Positions 1-5,571 of a DNA stretch of 9,579 bases are shown here, piece by piece. Below the pieces are notes generated by a model. The model was not told the origin of the DNA. It saw nothing but the letters and a program-made list of their open reading frames with translations, and searched no databases. How positions within the stretch are numbered: position 1 is the first letter of the stretch; each line of letters starts with the position of its first letter. The position numbers and the translations under genes are program-made. This DNA comes from Pseudomonadota bacterium (GTDB taxonomy: Bacteria; Pseudomonadota; Gammaproteobacteria; Steroidobacterales; Steroidobacteraceae). The DNA lies in assembly GCA_021779875.1 (NCBI GenBank), contig JAJXZV010000274.1, positions 1-9,579 on the forward strand, read 5' to 3'.

Positions 1-59
1 ATTCGAACCCCCGACCTACGGTTTACAAAACCGTTGCACTACCGCTGTGCTAAGCCGGC
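1..59 (-). tRNA. tRNA-Thr (anticodon UGU), 3' end cut off by the window
   Basis: Read on the minus strand, the sequence begins GCCGGCT (acceptor arm, position 59 inward) and continues with TA, a D arm with stem GCAC/GTGC, and an anticodon stem ACGGT/ACCGT around the 7-base loop TTTGTAA. The anticodon is TGT (plus-strand 25-27), so it reads threonine ACA codons. A variable loop AGGTC, the 5' half of the T stem (GGGGG) and the T loop TTCGAAT follow before the window ends. The 3' half of the T stem, the acceptor 3' strand and the CCA end lie outside. The overall sequence resembles gammaproteobacterial tRNA-Thr(UGU). Whether it belongs to a tRNA cluster cannot be seen. Confidence 0.95.
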
Positions 60-76
60 ACCGCGGATCGCGGCCG

Positions 77-82
77 ATTATA
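77..82 (-). promoter_or_regulatory. -10 box (TATAAT) of the tRNA-Thr gene
   Basis: A perfect TATAAT lies on the minus strand 17 bases upstream of the mature tRNA 5' end. This leaves room for a short 5' leader for RNase P to remove. The stretch between box and tRNA is very GC-rich (GGCCGCGATCCGCG), the kind of discriminator known from stringently controlled stable-RNA promoters. A -35 element about 17 bp further upstream would fall near 100-105, which is plain C/G, so the -35 is weak or absent. The promoter sits in the 46-bp gap after the stop codon of the upstream membrane-protein gene, so readthrough from that gene is also possible. Confidence 0.6.
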
Positions 83-105
83 TCCGAGTGTCGGTGCGCG
101 GGGGC

Positions 106-756
106 TCAGCGCCAGCCGCTCACGGCCTCGCGTGCGGCCTGATTGAGCGGCCTCGCGACCAGGCCGCTCGGCGAGACGCTGATCGCGTACGACGCCCCGT
201 CCGCCATAGGCAAATAAGCGGCCGACCCGTACCGCGCGTCGATCCAGGGCAGCCGGTCGCGATAGCGGCGCAGCAGCTCCCACAGATCGACGGCGCCGGC
301 GCCATGCAGGGCGTACACGGTGCGCGGCAGGGTGCGCTCGTCCTCGACCCGGGTGTAGCGGCCGCTGATGCGCTCGAGGCGATACGCGGTGTCGAAGCCC
401 AGCAGAGTGGCCAGCGGGCGCCAGGTGATCACCCGGGCATCCACCTGCCACTCATCGCCGCGCAGTTCGAACGGATCGTGATGCCCGTCCGGATAGGTGA
501 GCAGCGCGTCGAAATCCCGGGGACCGAGCGCGGTGAACCGCAATTGCGCGGCGGGCTGCTCCGCGGTCAGACGGCGATAGCCCTGCAGCCCGATCCCGAT
601 CACGGCCGCGAGCGCCGCCCCGAGCAGCAGCGCGGCGCCGCTCAAACCCCCGGTGACGGCGCTCAGTACGCGCCGCGCTCGAAGTCGGCGCACCGCGGCG
701 AGCAACAGCCACACGCCGACGAGTCCCGCGGCGGCGATCAGGGCGGTGAGGATCAT
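106..756 (-). CDS. Conserved two-helix membrane protein of unknown function
   Basis: This 216-residue protein has two hydrophobic segments near the N-terminus (about residues 3-22 and 33-57), separated by a basic stretch RRLRARR. A soluble domain of about 155 residues follows. The two helices would form a hairpin in the inner membrane; the basic loop suggests the loop is cytoplasmic and the termini periplasmic. The soluble part begins GYRRLTAEQPAA and contains GDEWQVDARVITW, YRLERISGRY and YGSAAYLPM, which look like conserved blocks. I believe homologues occur widely in gammaproteobacteria, sometimes labelled as efflux pumps, but nothing here resembles a transporter core. The ATG at 756 has a Shine-Dalgarno-like GAGG seven bases upstream, which supports this start. 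The gene ends 46 bp before the tRNA. No function is assigned. Confidence 0.85.
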   Translation of the reverse strand: MILTALIAAAGLVGVWLLLAAVRRLRARRVLSAVTGGLSGAALLLGAALAAVIGIGLQGYRRLTAEQPAAQLRFTALGPRDFDALLTYPDGHHDPFELRGDEWQVDARVITWRPLATLLGFDTAYRLERISGRYTRVEDERTLPRTVYALHGAGAVDLWELLRRYRDRLPWIDARYGSAAYLPMADGASYAISVSPSGLVARPLNQAAREAVSGWR

Positions 757-933
757 GGGGTGACCTCGCGAGGAGGCTGTCGGGAACCGGAACCGAACTT
801 CATGGGACTAACGAAACACGAAAGCTCGGTCCCGGTGTCTCGTGGAAGACGCCTATACTTTGCCGTTTTCGCGCAAATTTGCAAGTGGCGCTCGTCGCGC
901 GGGCATTACTTCGTGATCACCAACGATCGGCGA

Positions 934-2238
934 TCAGGCGCCGGGGCCGCGGGGGGGCGCCGCTCTCGCCAGCGACTCGAGCGGCTCGGGCGGCGACAAG
1001 GTGTGGGATTGCACGAAATCGACGCCGAGCGCCGTCAGCCATTCCTGTTCGCCCACCGTCTCGGTGCGCTTGGCCACGGTGTGCATGCCGAGCACGCGGG
1101 CCATCTGCACCATCGCCGTGATCGAGGCCTGGGCGACCTTGTCGGTGCGCATCCGCGCCGTGACCGCCGAGGCGAACTTCAGATAGCGCACGCCGGGCAG
1201 GCGCAGCAGTTCGAAGCACTCGGTGCGCAGCATGAAATCGTCGAGCACCAGCGGGCAGTCGAGACGCACCAGGGCCGCCGCCACGGCCGGCATCTGCCGG
1301 GCGAAGCGCGCCGCGACCGCTCCCTCGACCTCGAAGCCGATCATGGCCCTCGGCAGCGCCGCCTTGATGAGGCACAGTTCGACGAACTTGAGGAAGTGCT
1401 CGTCGTGCAGCGCGGTGACCGTGAGATTGACCGAGAAGAGCATGGCGCGGCTGCGCCACACCTCGGGATGGCGCACCAGCCAGCCGATCAGCTCCGTGAC
1501 GACGCGGCGGTCGATCATGGAGCCGAGCCCGTGTTCCACCGCGGTCTTGAGCATGGCCTGCGGCGCGGCGTTGGGCGCGTCCGCCGCCGGCGAGCGCAGC
1601 AGCACCTCGAAGCGGGTCAGCTGGCTGCCCTTGACGAGCGGCACCAGGCGCTGGACGTGCAGGCTGAGCGGCGTGCGCCGCAGGGCCTCGTGCAGGCGAT
1701 CCATCTGGGGCGGGACCGACGGCCGCGCCGCGGCCGGGGGTGGCGCCGGTGCCCGGGGTGGCGCCACGGCCGGAGGTGACGCGACTGCCCGGGGTGGCGC
1801 CGCGGCCGCGGGCAGCAGCTGCGATCGCAGTTCGGCGAACTCGGCGATCGCCATCTGCAGCTTCGGTGTGATCAGCCGCGCGGGCGCGCGCTCGAGGGGC
1901 CGGGCGAAGCGCGCATCGACCACGAGCATCACCAGGCCGACGAAGGTGCGGTGCGCGCCGACGACCCGCAGCAGCGCCGCCGACAGCGTGTCACCCAGGG
2001 CGTGGAACCGGACGGCGGGCTCGTTCGGGTCGCCGAAGGCATCGAGCGCCTGGCGCACGGCGTCGTGCTCGTCGGGACCGAGCGAGCCCTCGCTGAGCCA
2101 GAGCACTTCGCCGTGCTCGTCGTGCAGGGAGATCGAGTGGGCGCGGGCGGGTTCCAGCGCCGCGCGGAACCTGCCGCACACGGCGTCGTAATCGGCCAGC
2201 GCATCGGCTGGCGCGCCGTGGGATTTGCCCTGCTCCAT
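934..2238 (-). CDS. Degenerate EAL-domain protein with GAF-like N-terminal region, probably catalytically inactive
   Basis: This 434-residue protein has three parts. Residues about 15-140 look like a GAF-type sensory fold (inference). Residues about 143-178 are an Ala/Pro-rich linker. Residues about 190-420 are an EAL domain, the family that hydrolyses or binds cyclic di-GMP. Kept EAL features are the first Glu in FEVLLR (E211), N271 in SVNLT, E303, D333-D334 in LDDF, K354 and Q410. Changed features are EAL to EVL, the KID aspartate to Ala (A356), the AEGVE motif to AKRTE (Glu to Lys at 390), and the usual ExTE to EVEG. With the KID and AEGVE acidic residues gone, phosphodiesterase activity is unlikely, so a binding or scaffold role is more plausible. 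There is no membrane segment, so it is probably cytoplasmic. The ATG at 2238 begins MEQGKS; an upstream in-frame start at 2352 adds 38 unconvincing residues. No strong ribosome site is visible. It is divergent from the queuosine-precursor transporter. Confidence 0.85.
   Translation of the reverse strand: MEQGKSHGAPADALADYDAVCGRFRAALEPARAHSISLHDEHGEVLWLSEGSLGPDEHDAVRQALDAFGDPNEPAVRFHALGDTLSAALLRVVGAHRTFVGLVMLVVDARFARPLERAPARLITPKLQMAIAEFAELRSQLLPAAAAPPRAVASPPAVAPPRAPAPPPAAARPSVPPQMDRLHEALRRTPLSLHVQRLVPLVKGSQLTRFEVLLRSPAADAPNAAPQAMLKTAVEHGLGSMIDRRVVTELIGWLVRHPEVWRSRAMLFSVNLTVTALHDEHFLKFVELCLIKAALPRAMIGFEVEGAVAARFARQMPAVAAALVRLDCPLVLDDFMLRTECFELLRLPGVRYLKFASAVTARMRTDKVAQASITAMVQMARVLGMHTVAKRTETVGEQEWLTALGVDFVQSHTLSPPEPLESLARAAPPRGPGA
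1751..1822. repeat. 36-bp tandem near-repeat encoding the Ala/Pro linker of the EAL protein
   Basis: The 15-mer gcccggggtggcgcc occurs exactly at 1751-1765 and 1787-1801, 36 bp (12 codons) apart. A shorter copy, ggggtggcgcc, lies at 1737-1747. On the coding (minus) strand each copy gives APPRA within the linker between the N-terminal region and the EAL domain. Such units can vary in number by slippage, changing linker length without shifting the frame. Confidence 0.6.
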
Positions 2239-2356
2239 AGACCCGACCCAAGCCCGTTGGTGGAATCTATCTACCGGAACCGGGCCCCGCGTGCTGTGAC
2301 GGCATTCGCCAAAAGCCGCCCCGGCGGTTTCGGTGCGACATATCGTCGGCATTCGC

Positions 2357-2374
2357 GCGGCTTGCCGCTAGACT
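2357..2374 (+). promoter_or_regulatory. Candidate leaderless promoter and palindrome before the transporter gene
   Basis: TAGACT at 2369-2374 matches the TAnnnT form of a sigma70 -10 box and is followed by 6 bases and then the ATG at 2381, so transcription would start at or next to the start codon. No Shine-Dalgarno sequence is visible. The 12 bases immediately before the box, GCGGCTTGCCGC (2357-2368), have perfect 5-bp inverted arms and could be an operator. The -35 expected near 2346-2351 (tcggca) is poor. The 9-mer ggcattcgc occurs at 2301-2309 and 2348-2356, the second copy abutting the palindrome. Confidence 0.4.
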
Positions 2375-2380
2375 GTGCCG

Positions 2381-3091
2381 ATGACCCGGTCGAGCGCCAT
2401 CCGCGAATACAAATATTACGACTTCGTGATGGCGGCCTACGTGAGCGTCCTGCTGTGCTCGAATCTGATCGGTCCCGCCAAGGAGACCACGCTGCCGGTG
2501 CCGCCCTTCGGGTCGATCACCTTCCTGGCCGGCGTGCTGTTCTTCCCGATCTCCTACATCTTCGGCGACATCCTCACCGAGGTGTACGGATACGCGCGCG
2601 ACCGCCGGGTCGTCTGGGCCGGATTCGGCGCCCTGGCGTTCGCCTCGATCATGGCCGCCGTGGTGGTGCACCTGCCGCCCTCGGCGGCCTCGCGCGCCAA
2701 CCAGGCCGCCGTCGAGACGATCTTCGGCAATACCCCGCGCATCGTGGTGGCCTCGATCTCGGCCTTCCTGTGCGGCACCTTCGTCAACAGCTACGTGCTC
2801 GCCAAGATGAAGATCTGGACGCAGGGGCGCTGGCTGTGGACCCGCATCGTCGGCTCGACGCTCTGCGGCGAACTGATCGACTCGATGATCTTCTATTTCC
2901 TCGCCTTCTACGGCCGCATGCCGCTGCCGCACCTCGTGGCGATCATGTTCACCCAGTATGCCCTCAAGAGCGGCTGGGAGATCCTCGCGGCGCCGCTGAC
3001 CTACCGGATCGTCGCGTTCCTGAAGCGCGCCGAACGGGAGGATTACTACGACACCCACACCAATTTCACGCCCTTCTCGCTGCGGGCGTGA
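2381..3091 (+). CDS. yhhQ: Queuosine precursor transporter, YhhQ/VUT family
   Basis: This 236-residue integral membrane protein belongs to the COG1738/VUT family, whose characterised members import 7-deazaguanine precursors (preQ0, preQ1) for making queuosine in tRNA. About six hydrophobic segments are visible, at roughly residues 14-32, 45-62, 77-97, 120-141, 155-178 and 184-213. Family hallmarks are GDILTEVYGYAR (62-73) after the second helix and GSTLCGELIDSMIFY (158-172), with acidic residues inside the membrane region. The length is normal for the family (about 220-240). The ATG at 2381 is preferred over an in-frame GTG at 2375, which lies between the -10-like box and this ATG. No preQ1 riboswitch is apparent upstream, and the leader seems too short for one. 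The symbol reflects the family; the exact substrate is not proven. The gene is divergent from the EAL gene and 42 bp ahead of the cupin gene. Confidence 0.9.
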   Translation: MTRSSAIREYKYYDFVMAAYVSVLLCSNLIGPAKETTLPVPPFGSITFLAGVLFFPISYIFGDILTEVYGYARDRRVVWAGFGALAFASIMAAVVVHLPPSAASRANQAAVETIFGNTPRIVVASISAFLCGTFVNSYVLAKMKIWTQGRWLWTRIVGSTLCGELIDSMIFYFLAFYGRMPLPHLVAIMFTQYALKSGWEILAAPLTYRIVAFLKRAEREDYYDTHTNFTPFSLRA

Positions 3092-3097
3092 CGGCAC

Positions 3098-3127
3098 TTG
3101 TCGCGCCGCCGCCGCGGCGCCTAGGAT
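3098..3127 (+). promoter_or_regulatory. Candidate promoter of the small cupin gene (TTGTCG-N18-TAGGAT)
   Basis: TTGTCG (3098-3103) and TAGGAT (3122-3127) are separated by 18 bp, with the ATG six bases after the second box. This would give a leaderless or nearly leaderless message. The AGGA inside TAGGAT (3123-3126) is also a possible Shine-Dalgarno site 7 bases from the ATG, so the same bases have two readings. If the AGGA serves as a ribosome site, the gene is probably read from the upstream transporter message. Confidence 0.4.
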
Positions 3128-3133
3128 GAGCCC

Positions 3134-3502
3134 ATGAGCGAACACCCGAGCATCGTCGTGCTGGACCGCCAGCAGAGCGGGGAAGCCGCGAATCCGGCGC
3201 CCGAGAAGATCCTCGCGGGCATCCCGCGCGCGCGCCTCGCCAATCAGTACGCGGACGCGACGCAACAGTTCTTCTGCGGGGTCTGGAGCAGCACGGCCGG
3301 CAAGTGGCGCGTGCAGTACACCGAGCACGAATTCTGCGTGATCCTCGAGGGCCGGGTGCGCATCGAGTCGAGCGCCGGGGAGCGGCGCGACTTCCGTGCG
3401 GGCGATGCGTTCGTGGTGCCGGCGGGCTTCCAGGGCAGCTGGGAGGTGCTCGAGCCCTGCCGCAAGTGGTACGCGATCTTCGAGCCGCGGGCCGCCGGCT
3501 GA
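3134..3502 (+). CDS. Small single-domain cupin protein, DUF861/ureidoglycine aminohydrolase-like
   Basis: This 122-residue protein is one cupin beta-barrel. The order is ANQYADATQQFFCGVWSS (36-53), then KWRVQYTEHEFCVILEGRVRI (57-77) with the DUF861 pattern R-x-x-Y-x-E-x-E-x-C-x-I-x-E-G, then FRAGDAFVVPAGFQGSWEV (87-105) and CRKWYAIFE (109-117). The second cupin motif lacks the usual metal-binding histidine (Phe/Trp occupy the region), and the first has only H65. Classical metal binding is therefore doubtful, as in many DUF861 proteins. The family includes the ureidoglycine aminohydrolase domain and EutQ-like proteins, but most single-domain members are uncharacterised, so no reaction is assigned. 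It follows the transporter gene by 42 bp and converges on the aminotransferase gene. Confidence 0.85.
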   Translation: MSEHPSIVVLDRQQSGEAANPAPEKILAGIPRARLANQYADATQQFFCGVWSSTAGKWRVQYTEHEFCVILEGRVRIESSAGERRDFRAGDAFVVPAGFQGSWEVLEPCRKWYAIFEPRAAG

Positions 3503-3515
3503 GACGGCCCGCGGC
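3484..3515. terminator. Strong GC hairpin between convergent genes
   Basis: GCCGCGGGCC (3484-3493) and GGCCCGCGGC (3506-3515) form a perfect 10-bp stem around a 12-base loop. It overlaps the last codons and stop of the cupin gene and ends 6 bp before the aminotransferase stop codon. Downstream on the plus strand there are only three T's (3521-3523), and no T run follows on the minus strand. It is not a textbook intrinsic terminator, but it sits where two transcripts meet and may end or protect both. Confidence 0.45.
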
Positions 3516-3521
3516 GGCCCT

Positions 3522-4859
3522 TTAGGCGGTCGCGCGAATCGCCGCTCCCAGGGTCTCGACGATGCGCTGCATCTGCGGCGCTTCGATGATGAGCGGCGGG
3601 GAGATGGCGATGATGTCGCCGGTCTGACGCACCATCACGCCGCGCTCGAAGCACTCGAGGAACACCTCGAAGGCGCGCGCACCGGGCTTGCCCGGCCGCG
3701 GCTCGAGCTCCACGGCGCCGATCAGGCCGAAATTGCGCACGTCGATGACCCGCGGCGTCCCGCGCAGGCTGTGCACCGCATCCTCCCAGGTCGAGGCGAG
3801 GGTTGCCGCGCGGGTCAGCAGACCCTCCTTGGTGTAGATGTCGAGCGTCGCGAGCGCCGCGGCGCAGGCCGCCGGATGGGCCGAGTAGGTGTAGCCGTGG
3901 AACAGCTCGATGCCGTTCTGCACGCCCTGCGTGATCGTGTCGTAGATCTTGCGGTGGGCGAACACCGCGCCCATGGGCACGGCGCCGTTGGTGAGACCCT
4001 TGGCGGTGGTCATCAGGTCCGGCGACACGCCGAAGGCTTGGGCGGCGAAGGGCTGGCCGACGCGGCCGAATCCGGTGATCACCTCGTCGAAGATCAGCAG
4101 GATGTCGTGCCTGTCGCAGATCTCCCGCAGGCGCTTCAGGTACCCGGCCGGCGGCAGGATCACGCCGGCGGATCCGGAGATCGGCTCGACGATCACCGCG
4201 GCGATGGTCGAGGCGTCGTGCAGGGCGACGAGGCGCTCGAGTTCGTCGGCCAGGTGCGCGCCCCAGGCCGGCAGGCCGCGCGAGAAGGCGTTGTGCTCGA
4301 GGTCGAGCGTGTGCGTCAGATGATCGACCCCCGGCAGCATCGAGGCGCCGAAGATCTTGCGGTTGTTGGTCATGCCGCCGACCGACATGCCGCCGAAGCC
4401 GACGCCGTGATAGCCCTTCTCGCGGCCGATGAAGCGGATCCGCTGGCCGGCGCCGCGGGCGCGATGATAGGCGAGCGCGATCTTCAGGGCCGTGTCGACC
4501 GACTCGGAGCCGGAGTTGGTGAAGAAGATCCGATCGAGCGACGGCGGGGCGATGGCCGCCAGACGATTGGCCAGTTCGAAGGCGATGGGATGGCCCATCT
4601 GAAACGCCGGGGCGTACTCCATCGTCTCCAGCTGCGCCGCCACCGCGGCGGCGATCTCGCGCCGGCCGTGGCCCGCGTTCACGCACCACAGCCCGGCGAC
4701 GCCATCGAGCACCTCGCGGCCGTCGGCCGTCCAGTAGTGCATGCCCGAGGCGCGGGTCAGCAGCCGGGGATTCGCCTTGAACTGGCGGTTCGCGGTGAAT
4801 GGCATCCAGAAGGCGTCGAGATCGCCCGGTTCGGGGGCGGTGGCTGGCTGTGCGTTCAT
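3522..4859 (-). CDS. bauA: Omega-amino acid (beta-alanine):pyruvate aminotransferase, class III PLP enzyme
   Basis: This 445-residue cytoplasmic enzyme transfers the terminal amino group of beta-alanine or another omega-amino acid or amine to pyruvate, giving a semialdehyde and L-alanine. The N-terminal block DAFWMPFTANRQFKANPRLL and the blocks GLWCVNAGHGRREI and AFQMGHPIAFELANRL are as I recall them for Pseudomonas BauA. The PLP site is visible: GSES phosphate-binding loop (117-120), YHG with stacking Tyr150, E225 in IVEP, D258 in IFDEVITGFGR, and Schiff-base lysine K287 in TTAKGLTNG. R411 in VRQTGD is the arginine expected to bind substrate carboxylates. The length is normal. The start ATG has GAAGGA nine bases upstream (4874-4869), a good ribosome site. 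It is transcribed divergently from the XRE-cupin gene, its probable regulator. Putrescine or other amines as additional substrates cannot be excluded. Confidence 0.93.
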   Translation of the reverse strand: MNAQPATAPEPGDLDAFWMPFTANRQFKANPRLLTRASGMHYWTADGREVLDGVAGLWCVNAGHGRREIAAAVAAQLETMEYAPAFQMGHPIAFELANRLAAIAPPSLDRIFFTNSGSESVDTALKIALAYHRARGAGQRIRFIGREKGYHGVGFGGMSVGGMTNNRKIFGASMLPGVDHLTHTLDLEHNAFSRGLPAWGAHLADELERLVALHDASTIAAVIVEPISGSAGVILPPAGYLKRLREICDRHDILLIFDEVITGFGRVGQPFAAQAFGVSPDLMTTAKGLTNGAVPMGAVFAHRKIYDTITQGVQNGIELFHGYTYSAHPAACAAALATLDIYTKEGLLTRAATLASTWEDAVHSLRGTPRVIDVRNFGLIGAVELEPRPGKPGARAFEVFLECFERGVMVRQTGDIIAISPPLIIEAPQMQRIVETLGAAIRATA

Positions 4860-4888
4860 CGTGATGCGTCCTTCGGGCGGTTCGAGGT

Positions 4889-4905
4889 CGCGCGACGGTC
4901 GCGCG
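4889..4905. promoter_or_regulatory. 17-bp near-perfect palindrome in the aminotransferase leader
   Basis: CGCGCGAC (4889-4896) and GTCGCGCG (4898-4905) are exact inverted arms around one base. It lies just downstream of the predicted aminotransferase start point and 15 bp upstream of its GAAGGA ribosome site. As DNA it is a candidate operator. As RNA it would fold into a 7-bp stem with a 3-base loop at the 5' end of the message, which could stabilise the transcript. GC-rich context makes some palindromy expected, but arms of this length are notable. Confidence 0.4.
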
Positions 4906-4914
4906 GAGGATTGA

Positions 4915-4943
4915 ATGATAAGGAAATTCGACATTTTCCTCAA
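4915..4943 (-). promoter_or_regulatory. Sigma70-type promoter of the aminotransferase gene (TTGAGG-N17-TATCAT)
   Basis: On the minus strand, TTGAGG (plus 4943-4938) and TATCAT (plus 4920-4915) are 17 bp apart, the optimal spacing. They match four of six and five of six consensus bases. Transcription would begin near 4908, giving a leader of about 50 bases that contains the 17-bp palindrome and the GAAGGA ribosome site. The promoter spacer and -35 overlap a 7-bp inverted repeat, fitting regulator control. Confidence 0.6.
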
Positions 4944-4971
4944 TTTCCCCCGTGATTCCCCGCGATTTCTG
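4922..4971. promoter_or_regulatory. Candidate operator region: inverted repeat plus helically phased ATTTyCC repeats
   Basis: ggaaatt (4922-4928) and aatttcc (4942-4948) are exact inverted arms with centres 20 bp apart, spanning the spacer and -35 of the aminotransferase promoter. Related boxes recur on the plus strand at 4933 (ATTTTCC), 4943 (ATTTCCC), 4955 (ATTCCCC) and 4965 (ATTTCTG), at 10-12 bp steps, that is about one helical turn. This series extends to the -35 side of the regulator promoter. It is a plausible binding array for the adjacent XRE-cupin protein, which would then repress both directions. Binding is inferred, not shown. Confidence 0.4.
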
Positions 4972-4984
4972 GTGCGATGTTTAA

Positions 4985-4990
4985 TATAAT
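4985..4990 (+). promoter_or_regulatory. Consensus -10 box (TATAAT) of the XRE-cupin gene, leaderless arrangement
   Basis: A perfect TATAAT is followed by seven bases and the ATG at 4998, so the message would start at the A of the start codon or within a base or two of it. No Shine-Dalgarno sequence lies before this ATG. The -35 expected near 4962-4967 (gcgatt) is poor, as would fit a weak or activator-dependent promoter. The box lies inside the reading frame if the upstream ATG at 4977 is used, which argues against that upstream start. Confidence 0.55.
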
Positions 4991-4997
4991 CAACACC

Positions 4998-5546
4998 ATG
5001 AGCATAGACATCGGCGTCCATTTGAAGGCGGTGCGGCAGATGTTCGGGCTGTCGCAGCGCGAACTCGCCAAGCGTGCGGGGGTCACCAACGGCCTCATTT
5101 CGCTGATCGAGCAGAATCGCGTCAGTCCGTCGGTCAGCTCCCTGAAGAAGGTGCTCGACGGCATCCCCATGACCCTGGCGGATTTCTTCACCCTGGACCT
5201 GGCGGGCCGCCCGCCGGTGTTCTTCGCGCGCGAGGAGCTTGCGGACATCGGTACCGGCAGCGTCGAGCTGCGGCTGGTCGGCGGCGGTCTCGCCAAGCGC
5301 AGCATGGCCATCCTGCACGAGCGCTATCCGGCCCACGCCGACACCGGCGAGGAGGTGCTGACGCACCCGGGCGAGGAGGGCGGCGTGGTCGTCGCCGGCC
5401 GCATCGAGCTCACCGTGGGCGGCGAATCGCGGATCCTGTCCCGCGGCGACGCCTACTATTTCAAGAGTTCCATACCGCATCGATTCCGCAATCCGGGACG
5501 CGAGGAGTGCGAGATCGTCAGCGCGAGCTCGCCGCCCACGTTTTGA
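4998..5546 (+). CDS. XRE-family transcriptional regulator with C-terminal cupin domain, PuuR-like
   Basis: This 182-residue protein has an N-terminal Cro/CI-type helix-turn-helix (about residues 5-62; helices around LSQRELAKRAGVTNGLISLIEQ, 18-39) and a C-terminal cupin domain (about 105-176) with HPGEEGGVVVAGRIELTV and GDAYYFKSSIPHRFRN. It ends IVSASSPPTF, a tail typical of PuuR-type proteins. PuuR of E. coli represses putrescine-use genes and is released by putrescine. By analogy this protein would bind the divergent region upstream of itself and the aminotransferase, and sense a small ligand in its cupin pocket. The start at 4998 is chosen because the TATAAT box lies between it and an in-frame ATG at 4977, which would add MFNIINT. 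It is followed by aguB after 25 bp. The ligand and the sign of regulation are inference. Confidence 0.9.
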   Translation: MSIDIGVHLKAVRQMFGLSQRELAKRAGVTNGLISLIEQNRVSPSVSSLKKVLDGIPMTLADFFTLDLAGRPPVFFAREELADIGTGSVELRLVGGGLAKRSMAILHERYPAHADTGEEVLTHPGEEGGVVVAGRIELTVGGESRILSRGDAYYFKSSIPHRFRNPGREECEIVSASSPPTF

Positions 5547-5559
5547 CGGCGCCTTCGGG

Positions 5560-5565
5560 TAGCAT
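5560..5565 (+). promoter_or_regulatory. -10-like box (TAGCAT) before aguB
   Basis: TAGCAT (5560-5565) stands six bases ahead of the aguB ATG, the same spacing seen before the transporter and cupin genes, and there is no convincing ribosome-binding sequence. TTGACG at 5543-5548 overlaps the regulator stop codon but is only 11 bp upstream, too close for a normal -35. aguB may instead be read from the regulator message. Confidence 0.3.
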
Positions 5566-5571
5566 ATCGGC

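Noticed and set aside
854..859. TATACT on the plus strand as a promoter
   Set aside because: No gene follows on that strand (the EAL gene is on the minus strand) and no -35 is visible.
873..882. Perfect 10-bp palindrome gcaaatttgc upstream of the 216-residue membrane-protein gene
   Set aside because: It is short and stands alone, about 120 bp from the start codon, with no clear promoter around it. It could be an operator but chance is as good an explanation.
34..1779. Long plus-strand open frame of 581 codons at the left end
   Set aside because: It runs antisense through the tRNA, the membrane-protein gene and most of the EAL gene. Its product is rich in Arg, Gly, Gln and His without any recognisable domain, as expected of antisense frames in GC-rich DNA.
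2311..2330. Hairpin aaaagccgccccggcggttt as a terminator or attenuator
   Set aside because: It lies between divergent genes and outside the predicted transporter transcript. On the minus strand it would precede the EAL gene with a very short loop and a mismatch, so no terminator function is supported.
2239..2352. 38-residue N-terminal extension of the EAL protein
   Set aside because: The extra sequence has no domain character and lies across the divergent promoter region. The ATG at 2238 is the more likely start, although its ribosome site is weak.
4977..4997. Upstream ATG at 4977 for the XRE-cupin regulator
   Set aside because: The consensus TATAAT lies between it and the ATG at 4998, and the seven extra residues precede the normal beginning of the helix-turn-helix domain.
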